Shown piece after piece: positions 1-9,464 of a DNA stretch of 64,000 bases. This DNA comes from Rhododendron vialii (Eukaryota > Streptophyta > Magnoliopsida > Ericales > Ericaceae): contig NC_080557.1 of NCBI RefSeq assembly GCF_030253575.1, forward strand, positions 46,342,501-46,406,500, read 5' to 3'. Below the pieces are notes generated by a model, which was not told the origin of the DNA, ran no database searches, and was given only the letters and a program-made list of their open reading frames with translations. A program made the position numbers and the translations under genes. Numbering within the stretch: position 1 is the first letter of the stretch; every line of letters begins with the position of its first letter.

Positions 1-73
1 ATTAACCCATATAGCCCATAACTTTCAAAATCTCACTAACCATACTGATCAAAACTTTAGTACAAATCAAAAT

Positions 74-3000
74 TCAGTTCCTCATCATCCTAAGGGCTAG
101 TTCTTGAAGCTCACCCAATTCAGTTTGTGAAGGTCTAATCTTCTTATTGCAAGGCTGGTAAGAACTTAGGTCATCTCTGCAGCTTTGTAACTCTTGCATT
201 CTCATTCCATCAATATCATTGCTGCGATCAATTGACTCGAGTGAACTCTGTGGAGAGATTGAGGTCATGTAGTTTGGATAAGTTGGACTTGGTAGAGCTC
301 CCACCAAATTTCCAGGCCATTGGTTTTGTACATTGCTTGAGTCAATCAGGTTTTGTGCCATTTGAGCCTTCACTTGCATCAGTTGGGCTTGCAAGCATGC
401 CACCTAAATCAATAACAAAAGAAAAACATATTTACATTTTCAATATACATTATATAGCTCATTATTCCCAATCGTGCATATGGCAAAGGTTTGATCTCTA
501 AGTGTGTGATTTAGTTGGTTGACTCAAAGCCAATTGAACAAAAATTAATGGAGAAATTGTGTTTTGGGGTAATTAATTGATTGGGCGATTCATATGCCCA
601 GGTATCCCATTTTGTCTTGTCTTGGGGATACCATATCCCCTTGAATCCTTGACTTTCACCGTAATAAGGCGTAATAAAAAGTCACAAAACAACGTAAGAA
701 AATAATACTATAAAATGCATGGCATAGCATCTATAAATAAGACACAACATTTTTCACCATATCATGCATTACATTTATCAGAATGGCTTAACATTTTCAA
801 AATTCCTTTCTTACGGTGTCCCTCATCATAACAATCACCACACAATAGCATATCATTTGACATGAAAAGACATACTAATATGATATGTTGTGGTCACACC
901 CTAAGAAGGGGATACCATATAGCTTCCCTAATTGTTGAGTATATCGATCTTGCCTACAATGTGACCGTGTGTCCATCCATTAATAATAATCATATAGTTG
1001 TTAATATATATATAGGAGGAAAAGTAATCATTTGTCTTTTTTCATTACTATTTTATAAGGAAGTAATTTGATTAACTTGAGTAGATACTACAATAAGATA
1101 ATATGAAGAAAGATAAATAATAGCACTATCAAAGCGATTCCTTAGAGTATCTCCAGTCTTGACCCATTTTAAGACCCAAATCTAAAACATGGGCAAAACC
1201 CTCAAAAACTCTGTTAAGGAAATAGAGTGACATTGCTTGTGAGTAGAATGGGTGATCACTCAATAACATTTGGGACCTCTCCACTCATTGCCAATTAATT
1301 TTGAGATGGATATTAAGTTTCTACAAACTCCTCTCCAATCATGACCCAAACCCTTTCCCATATTTGGGTTTTACCCATTTCTTTTCCCAATTTTGGGACA
1401 AGATAGGCTCAAACCCATTTTTTTCCAACTGTTCTTGAGAGAGAGAGAGAGAGAGAGTGTGTGTGTGCAGACGAAGAAGAAGGTTGTACCTAGCCGAAGA
1501 AGAAGAAGAAACTGCAGACGAAGAGGTTCAGCGAAGAAGAAGGTGCAACGATCCAAGTTCTATATGAAAATACAGACGAAGAAGAAGGTTTTACCTTTTG
1601 GAGCTGCTGAACTTCGCCGGAGTTTGCCGGACTAATCGTCTCCTATCTTTTATTTACCTCTATGCCATTGAATTGGGTCAATATAGGTTTTTGCCATTGG
1701 AGTGAGCTTGATCCAAAATGAATTTTTACCCAACTTTTGACCCTAAATTAGGTAAAAATTTGGGTCAAGGCTGAGATGTGTAGACACCCTATTCTGAACT
1801 ATCCGTATAAACCTATCTTACGGTCTTTTTGTTGCCCCAATGATGATTAAAGGTCGAGAACATTCAAAGGTCGATGGCAGGTCTTGAGCTTTGAGCTTTG
1901 GACATTTCTCATTAAACCCTTTCGAATTCCATCCTCAAACCCTTCGAGCCAGATGGCCCCAGCAAAACCCTACTTGCTTACGCCAGTGTTCTCTTGGCAT
2001 GCGCTAGTGAACTGCCACGTGTCGGTCATCGACCGTTGACTCAGTTCTCACTGGCGCACGCAGGTCCAAATATGGCGCACGCCAGTCAAGCCCAGTCAAA
2101 TCAACTTTATTCAGCCACATGGACGAGACTTTTGTGACACCCTGACGTGGGCTACAGTCCCCCTGATGATTATACTCGGCAGGGACGTTCCCCTCTCTCT
2201 CCTACACCCCCCATCAACTAGTCCCATGCATTTAATGCATGTGAGGCTCCCTCTCTTAATCCAACCAGCCAAACCAGCCCTTAACCAACTGATCTCAGTC
2301 CATCTCTCCTCTATAAATACCTCCCTTGCATTCATTTGCAAGGGGTTAACCACCATTAAGAGTCTAGCTCATTTTTCTCCTCTTTTTTGCTCTCTCTCTT
2401 CTCTTCCATTGAAAGAGAAAGAGGTGAAAGACTTCCACCCATCCACACTACCATTCAATCTAAATCCAACCTCCATCTTCAACCTCAAAGTTCAAACCAC
2501 CTTCAATCCTTACATCAAAGGTATACCACCTTTGTGTGGCTTTCTGTTTTCGACCCCTGAGGGGAACCAGTAAGGTCTAGGCTAGTAGTCAATACTAGTC
2601 CTAGCCTTAAACTGGTAAATATAACAATCGTGTGAGATGAACAAATGGCGCACGCTAGTAACATAATGCCATATGCCAGTCATGGCAGTATGTGCACTAC
2701 TAGCGTGGAGATCATTGATCATCGTTTTCGCTTGCTTACATTTCTGTCAATCACCTTAGCATGCTAATAACCAGTTTACTGCTTTCTATATTTAGAATTA
2801 TTTAGCTATAATAGTTAAATGCTTACTCTTTATCTGTTTAGAAGGCCTCTGGGATCCTTCTGGTCATGTTCCAGAGCCCAGATGATGCAAAGCCAAGCAC
2901 TGGGTAAGGAAAATAACTGGCGTACGGTGTCCTTTGACTGGCGTACGGCAGTCTTTCCCAAGATCCAGTGGCTGGCCCTTGCATCTTAGCTTAGTCTTGG

Positions 3001-4385
3001 CCTCTTTTATGTCATCACACTGTTTTTGGGGTATTATGTTGTCTTTCGTGGCTTGAAGCCATTTTATCTGGCTGTAACTGTATATATTCTGCTTTATTAA
3101 TTGTGTGATTTGTCCTGGGTGTGCGCTAATCCTTTTCCAGAGCCCAGAGGGTTGCAAACAAAAACTGTGAGACCAGATAAGTGGAGTACGCTAGTTTGGT
3201 GGTGGTGTGCGCAAGTCGTACCAGCATGTAGTGGTTCGGCCAGTGCATGCTGGTGCGGAGCCTGCTCACTTCCCTCTAGAGCAGCGTACTCCAACTCATT
3301 CAGGCTGCTCTCAGTGCTTGTTCTCAATCTATGTTTACTATTGCAAGCAAATCATCCATAAACATAAAGTCACATAGTTGCAACTTGTTACAGTTTTAAC
3401 CCCCATTAACTGTTCCCCCTCCCTAACTGGCTAAAAATGATTAATGAGAGAAAAATGCAAAGGTTTTACAAAAATGCCCGAGTAGAGACCGATCTCCGGA
3501 TTGGGCGAGAGGGGTGTCATAAAATCCTTTCCCTCTCGTAACCTGGCTCCCGAACCTCAGATATCAAAGGTGACGACGGACCGGTCTACGCCTTTTTCAA
3601 AATCAAGCAAACGTGGCAAACGTTTTCTAGTTCGGTTCCTTGGGTGTTTCACCGCTAAAACCCGAGTGGCGACTCTGAATCGAAGCGTTTCGCCGCGCTT
3701 TTCCAAAGAGGGCCGCACCCCGCCTTAAAACCAAAAATCGAGGATTTTTCGGGACGCGTGCCCACAAGATGCTTTAAATCACCCTTGTAATCTTCTATTG
3801 AGCTCAAGTGACATATGGTTATCAGGAGGCCAGGTTGGGTGTCAATCCTATTGGGATGTTGCCCTCCCGTTGTGATGCCGTTTTCCTTTCTTTTGTTCCT
3901 TTTAATCATTGTACCCATTACACTAAATTAATAAATTCTTTCTTTGCTGTCAAAAAAAAAAAGTGATGTCATATTTAAGCTAGGTTGGCACATACCAAGC
4001 GACGACTAATGCTACGTTGCATAGTGCGGCTTAGTGTATAGTCCCTCCATCCCAATTTGTTTGTTCAATTGTCGAAATTTGTGTCTTTAAAAAATATACT
4101 TATATCTTACATTTTATAATATTTTTTATGATTTTGAAGATTTTGTATAATAAAACTAATTGAGATCTATCAAATAAGGTCCATATTACATATTAAAAAT
4201 ATTATGAATTGAAAATTATAAATAATTTTTAAGAGGTCAAACGCTCTCAAAAAATCAAAATGAAAACAAACAAACCAGAACAGAAGAATTAATACGGACC
4301 TACTGAGTAATGTTTCGCCTGCTAGTAGTCCAAAAAAAATGACTCAATAAAGCAACTAAAAAAACAGGTCAACAAAATAGAGAGT

Positions 4386-4431
<46 letters not shown>

Positions 4432-4443
4432 CAACTATCAAAT

Positions 4444-4501
<58 letters not shown>

Positions 4502-4945
4502 CAACTATCAAATTGAAGACCATCTGGAAAAACCCACACGAAAACAAAGAAACCTACCCAAGAAGGAAACCTTCGCCAATATGAGTAATAACGCTGAACA
4601 ACAAAAGATGCAATATATGAAAAAGTGATATTTGAAACTAGAATAAATTGGACAACAATTAACCTGTTGTTGCAAAGCAAAGATATGTGCAACACAGCCG
4701 TACACAGGGTCTCGAACCCTGGCTTGAGCCTCGTAAGCAATTGTGACCACAGCCTCGCACCGTTCCGCAACCGGGACATGCGACAACATTTTGGACACAT
4801 TGCTGGCACCAAACACCTTGTGGATCGCCGCGAACCTGGCCGGGCCTGTTTCCGAGCAGAAGTATGGCGCGAAGATGCAGTCTGCGGCGCACTTCCGCCG
4901 CAGAAACTTGCATGCACCGCACGGGGATCCTGTTCCGGCTGCCAT
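74..4945 (-). CDS. LBD16: LOB-domain transcription factor, LBD16-like (2 exons)
   Basis: Class I LATERAL ORGAN BOUNDARIES DOMAIN protein, a nuclear DNA-binding regulator; LBD16 relatives act downstream of auxin in lateral root initiation (family knowledge). Exon 1 is 4945-4664 and exon 2 is 403-74; both splice sites are GT/AG in phase 0, giving 203 aa. Seen in the protein: the zinc-finger-like CX2CX6CX3C block at C9, C12, C19, C23; the GAS block with FGASNVSK near 46-52; [17 protein letters not shown] at the end of exon 1, continuing across the junction as [14 protein letters not shown] (coiled-coil, leucine-zipper-like); and a C-terminus [15 protein letters not shown] that matches the LBD16 tail. 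The start is the ATG at 4945, two residues before the conserved [10 protein letters not shown]; an upstream in-frame TTG was rejected. A GA tract (4981-4999) lies in the 5' leader. The 4,260 bp intron is unusually long and packed with mobile elements. LBD16 versus a close paralogue is an inference from the C-terminus. Confidence 0.93.
1145..3774. mobile_element. PIF/Harbinger-like element split by a nested solo LTR
   Basis: The left end GAGTATCTCCAGTCTTGACCC (1145 on) pairs with the right end, which reads AGCATCTCAGCCTTGACCC on the other strand (3755-3773 after removing the nested LTR). TTA precedes the left end and TTTAA follows the right end, compatible with a degenerate 3 bp TTA/TAA target site. 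The internal part (about 1470-1600) is GAA-rich. The GAGCATCTC-type terminus recurs at 11770-12176 and 52122-52704. Assignment to PIF/Harbinger is by TIR style and TSD only; no transposase is visible. Confidence 0.55.
1779..3766. mobile_element. Solo LTR, Ty3/Gypsy (Tat/Ogre-like)
   Basis: Starts TGTAGACACCC and ends GACGCGTGCCCACA, flanked on both sides by the same 5 bp AGATG (1774-1778 and 3767-3771). This is a complete single LTR of 1,988 bp with its target duplication and no internal region, so it is a solo LTR left by LTR-LTR recombination. A TATA-like TATAAATA lies near 2312, a plausible LTR promoter. The LTR carries a dispersed palindrome-like motif TGGCGCACGCCAGT and variants (near 1982, 2052, 2075, 2647, 2930). 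The 3' part (about 3660-3766) has the GTGGCGACTC/GGGACGCGTGCC style of Tat/Ogre LTRs; that lineage is inferred from memory of such LTR ends. Confidence 0.85.
3775..3962 (+). mobile_element. LINE 3' tail fragment with poly(A)
   Basis: A short segment ending in a T-rich stretch and an A run (3951-3962). It shares the string CCCGTTGTGATGCCG with the 3' end of the LINE at 50742-51470, so it is probably a 5'-truncated tail of a related L1 element. No coding part remains. Confidence 0.5.
4041..4289. mobile_element. Stowaway-like MITE
   Basis: The left end GTCCCTCCATCCC with AATTTGTTTGTTC pairs with a right end that reads CTTCTGTTCTGGTTTGTTTG on the other strand. TA flanks both sides. The interior is AT-rich and contains the string TGAGATCTATCAAATAAG, shared with the copy at 61961-62194. 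Confidence 0.6.
4388..4499. repeat. Two long (GA)n tracts separated by a duplicated 16 bp spacer
   Basis: (GA)n at 4388-4430 and again at 4445-4499. The sequence ATTCAACTATCAAATT follows each tract (4429-4444 and 4499-4514), so the whole unit is a tandem duplication rather than one interrupted microsatellite. It lies in the LBD16-like intron, 165 bp inside the 5' splice site. Confidence 0.9.
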
Positions 4946-5030
4946 CTCTCCAAACAAGATGAGAGAGAAAATTACAGATGGAGAGAGAGAGAGAGAGAGT
5001 ACAGTGAAGGTGACCTTTACTACTTATAAT

Positions 5031-6639
5031 AAAAGTTTAGTAGGCACACGGGCACACTAGGAAATGGTGATGATAAATACTATTGGAAGGGACTTGATTC
5101 CGGGGTGTTAAGGTAAATAAAGGGGGGAAGAAATGGGGGACATGGAAGGTATGAGTGTAGGGGTATAAGGGGACATTTATTAATGGTTTGATGTAATATG
5201 GGTATGTTATTTTTATTGATGGTTAGACCAGTTTAGAGGTATGTGATTTCATTTGCTGACTGCCATTTTATTATTTTAGTTATTTGCTTTTGTTGTTTAA
5301 CTTAGATGGGATTTTTTTTTGTGATGCACAATGTCATAAGTTAGCTTGCGCTGTGCATCTCGGTTTAATTCTTACAGTCATTTCACACACTCAAGCATGT
5401 ATTGAGGTAGTCTTAAAAATTGCTAACAAAGAAAATTGAATGTAAAATCTTAAAAGAATGCAAATCTCCAGGAACCAGATACTTCGTGCCAGAAACCCTG
5501 TGCCTCTGTGTTGAAGGGTTTTCTAGTCGTTGGATCTTAGGCCTTGAAATACACACACTCCAACGACCGAAAATCCTTTGGCACAGAGATACATGAGTTT
5601 TGGGCACAGAAAATCTAACGCCAAATCCCCAAATCATGTGTCAAGACCCCTGGGCCGACCCTTGGGTTACCTAATTAAGATGAGTTTGATTTCAAATGAT
5701 GTTGGTATAGTAGTAGTATTTAGGAGTAATAATTAAAGATATCTATTTTCCGCCGATCGCCGCACCTGGGGACTGCTGCTGCTTGTTGCTTTGCTGAATT
5801 TTCTTCAATGCCACGTGTACGCTCTTTTGACTCGTAATAGTTTAATACTGAATAAAATAAAATACTGTACTATATCTACATGATATTACGGAGCACTCTA
5901 ATTAGAGGCCCCTCTAATTAGAGATTAGTGTATTATAATTGGGCCCTTTGAAAAAGAGTTAGGGGGTATTCAAGAAAGATTACATTAAAGAAATACTCCT
6001 ACTATTAAACTCGAAAGTAGAAATATAAGTGGGGCTTTTAATGGGAGACTTTGAATTTTGAATCATGCAGGGAAATCCTGGGGTTGAAGTAGTTTTGATG
6101 CTTGAGACTTAAGAATTTGTTTTTCTTAAGAGATTTTAGTCTTATGTTTGAAATTTTTAAGGTGTTATTAATTCTTTAGAAAGCCAGTTCATACGAAATT
6201 TTGCTCCGACCTTATTTAAGCTCTTCGCAAATGAGTGGTGGGATTGGAATTTGAGTTATCAAAAATCTTGCAGGGGAATAAGTAAGATACTTCTATACTG
6301 TTTCCATTTCAATTACTCCAGTTTGGAAGCTTTGGAGTCACCAAATGGGTTATGAAGTGAGCGTTTTCCCCACCCACAGTCAAAACTAAAATGGTAAAGA
6401 AATGGTGATAAAACTTCGGAATTCTATTCAGATCATAAATTTGTGAGGAGATTTACGAAGCAGAAAGTAACAGCCTAAAAGGCAACATTGTGCACATGAA
6501 AATGCACAGAAAGCGTTTGAAACAGATAGGCCCAGCGCTAAATAAAAGCGAACCTGCAGGCCGACGCCAAGAGCCCCCAATTTTAGGCCCAAACAGAGGG
6601 ACCCCATTTTACAAGTTGCGTTTATGTATTACTCCGGCC
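5031..6639. other. Intergenic, no gene seen; one small foldback
   Basis: Upstream flank of the LBD16-like gene and likely holding its promoter. No coding exon recognised. A stem formed by 5503-5534 and 5559-5589 (imperfect inverted repeat ending GTCGTTGGA) is the only clear structure; 5895-5925 has a short CTCTAATTAGAG repeat. Confidence 0.6.
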
Positions 6640-6649
6640 ATGGTGTACT

Positions 6650-6720
6650 CCGGTTGTGTAGCTCAACGGCGAAGTGGCTTGTTCTTCCACCGGTGCTTGC
6701 AAGTTCGATCCTCAAAACTC
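6650..6720 (+). mobile_element. tRNA-related SINE head
   Basis: TAGCTCAACGG (6659-6669) fits an RNA polymerase III box A, and AGTTCGATCC (6702-6711) fits box B at tRNA-like spacing. The region does not fold to a full tRNA with acceptor stem and anticodon that I can defend, so it reads as a SINE head or decayed tRNA gene. Confidence 0.4.
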
Positions 6721-6825
6721 AAATTTTGCTGGTCTAATAATAACATTCTTTCTGGGAAGTGTTAAAAAGGTGTGCATCGCTTCCTCATTTTGAACTCAAA
6801 ACCTCATGGAGAAGTAGATTCTTAA

Positions 6826-7986
6826 ACTAACGGTGTGGATAAGATTATTTGGGTGCACACTAGCTCTGGGAATTATTCTGTGAAGTCTGGGTACCGTCAA
6901 GCAAAAATTGTTGCGTCTAAGGAAAAGCCTCCCCCCCCCTTCTACCTCCTATGCTCCTTCAAAGTCAATGTGGACTCGTTTGTGGGCTGTCCCGACGGCT
7001 CCAAAGGTACGTTTATTCATGTGGAAAGTTGTTCGGAATTGGGTTGCTTGTAAATCGAATTTGTATCGAAGGAAATGTGCCCAAGTTCCTCTCTGTCCCA
7101 TCTGTGAAACGGAGAGTGAATCTATTGAGCATATTCTCTTTCGATGTCCTTGGACTAAAGCAGTGTGGTTTGGCAGTGGAAAAGCTTTGTGGGTTTTGGA
7201 GAATCCTATTATTTCGGCTGACAGGTGGATGGAGGATTTACTATGTGGTACGTTAGCTAAAGAAACAACACCTGAAATAGTTGGGGCGATTTTTCAGATT
7301 TGTTGGGCAATTTGGAAGACAAGAAACGAGTGTATTTTCCAGGGCAATTTGCCAAATCCGATAACCACTATCCATAAGGCTGAGATGGCAAATGGGGATT
7401 ACTTGCAAGCTGTGTATATGGTTGGAAAAATTGTGGTGCCTAAACAAAGGAATGATTCTAGTTGGTCACCTCCCCCTCCTGGGGTTTTAAAAGTCAACGT
7501 AGATGGAGCTTTTTCTTCCTCTCGCGGCATTGCCGCCTTTGGTGTAATTGCCAGAGATAGTAGTGGAACTGCTCAATTTTGGCGGTGTGGGAAAGTGACG
7601 GTGTCTTCAGCTTGTGCAATAGAGGCCTGGGCGCTACGGATAGCTTGCAATTCAGTAATTGAAGCAGATTATTCTCAAGTGATTTTCGAGTCTGATAGTC
7701 AAGTGGTGATTCAGAGCGTTCAAGGAAGAATTAATTGTCCATGGGAAATCTATACTGTGGTGGAAGATATCAAAACTTGGGCTAAAGAAAGAAATTGGTC
7801 CTTCACCTGGGCTGGTAGAATGAAGAACAAGGCTGCTCATTGGTTGGCTTCTTATAGTATTAACAGTTGTTCTTCTATTCAGTTGGGTTGTATTCCGCCC
7901 GATTTTGATTCTATTTTGCGTAAAGATTGTAACTCGTGATCTGGTTGTCTTTTTAATCAATGTGACATGTTCAAAAAAAAAAAAAA
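6826..7986 (+). mobile_element. 5'-truncated L1-type LINE, 3' part with zf-RVT and RNase H
   Basis: The frame 6908-7939 is open for 343 codons. It encodes a zf-RVT region (CPICETESESIEHILFRCPW near 7098-7155), then an RNase H-like RVT_3 domain: KVNVDGAF (first Asp), AIEAWALR (Glu), FESDSQ (Asp) and a terminal NKAAHWLASY. A poly(A) tail is at 7973-7986. The coding match starts earlier in another frame (6835 on, DKIIWVHTSSG..YSVKSGYRQA), so a frameshift sits at the C run near 6931. Reverse transcriptase and endonuclease are missing. AAACTA occurs just before the element and just after the tail, a possible short target duplication. This is a dead element piece, not a host gene. Confidence 0.85.
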
Positions 7987-9464
7987 CTACTGCAGCAATT
8001 TGTTCCCTTCAAAATAAAGCTGCAAAATATATTAAATAACAAGAATAATTCGACTAATAAAATCACATGCCCCTTTTGTTGAATTTATTTTTTCATATGT
8101 AGCATTAGTTCTACTAAATAAAATCACCTCCCCATTTTTTTAAATTTAATTTTTCATGTGTCGCATTAGTTTTCTTGACCATTTATCTACACATGACTTG
8201 CTTGGAAAACTACATTCTATCTTCTAATTTTCTTGATTACAATATTTAATTTTTCTCCCAAAACTAAATACTAAATAGGGCCCCTTATTATAAGTTGGCC
8301 TAAATTGTACGAGGCCAATCCAGACGAACCAATCTGTCATGGCTCGGCTCGATTCGTTTAAAATTGAACCGAGCTCAAGTTTTAGGCTTGTTTCCTAAAC
8401 AAGCAGTACTCAACACTCAAAAGCTCGGCTCATTTATAAATGAGCTGAGAACCAAGTTGAATTATAAGCTCGTCTTAGTAAACGAGCCGGGCTCAAACAC
8501 TACAAAGCTTGGCTCGTTTTCACCCCTACGGACGACTATGGAGTCCTTTTTTCCTTGACAGCAACATAAACGGCAGGCGGTGGCTAAAAGAGGCAAGTGA
8601 TGTTGCGACACCCTTGTGCAAAATGCTGCATTGATGATATGTGAAGACAAAAATCAAACTAACTGAAAGTAGCCTAAAAAAATGCTCGAAGACAAGTTCC
8701 ATGTTCCCCACTGAGAACATCCAATTCTAACCTCAACAACGAATTTTCTATGAGGAAAAATGTACGTTAAAATGCTCGGCAACGGCAGCCACGTCCATGA
8801 GCACAAAGGCAGGCTAGGCAGCAGTATATATAATAACATCACACAAGAGAGCATGATTGGGGACGTCAGCTCTAACCAAGGAAAATGGCAGCTTCCTCCA
8901 AAAATCGCTTTGTTTTTAAAAAATACAAAAACATCAACCCACGTGGCGCACATGCAAGAGGAATGCAAGAGAGCAATTGCTACCAACACACCTTTAAAAC
9001 ACAACTCCAGACACAACTGCGTCCAGAGCTATTCGATGCACATGGGTCCCTCCGAACGCAGCTGCGACCGGAGCCATTGTGTATGGAGTTGTGTGTTAAA
9101 GTTAAGTTGGTAGAATTTTTGGCCAACAAAAGCTGGACTTCACCATATTAGTTGGTAGTATTATTATACACAAAAGAACCCCTCCTGCATGATGTCTAAA
9201 CATCCTTCATTACAGGATCGGTTGATGTTGTGAACATCCATAGTTTCATTACTTACAAAACCCATTACTCTTTCCATAAGTAGATCTCCAGAAAACCCCC
9301 AAAATGAGATCTTACCAAATGGGGGGGAAAACCCATTGAACACAAAATTCAGCTCAACTGCTCACTCAGTTTATCTACAGGAAGACTGAGCACCCACCAA
9401 CCCAAAACACCTGATAAAGCTATTCAATACCACGCGTTATACACATACATTTACCAGCAGCTTC
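7987..9464. other. Downstream flank of PARP1; repeats only
   Basis: No gene seen. 8310-8525 is a repeat rich in AACGAGCC and GCTCGGCTCG that resembles 61480-61760. 8975-9120 forms an imperfect inverted repeat (CTACCAAC..AACACAACTCC against GGAGTTGTGTG..GTTGGTAG), probably a small MITE. The PARP1 3' UTR should end somewhere in 9150-9464; no poly(A) signal was assigned. Confidence 0.5.

Noticed and set aside
1371..1635. Lys/Arg-rich open frame
   Set aside because: Low-complexity GAA repeat within the Harbinger-like element.
2111..2573. Open frames of 81-135 codons on both strands
   Set aside because: They lie wholly inside the solo LTR, have no domain and overlap each other.
4322..4504. Leu/Ser repeat open frame
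   Set aside because: It is only translation of the (GA)n microsatellite.
4943..4957. Upstream TTG start (MFGEM) for the LBD16-like protein
   Set aside because: Not an ATG; the ATG at 4945 gives the family's usual N-terminus.
8654..9151. Several overlapping frames near 8.7-9.1 kb
   Set aside because: Overlap on both strands, no domain, partly within an inverted repeat.
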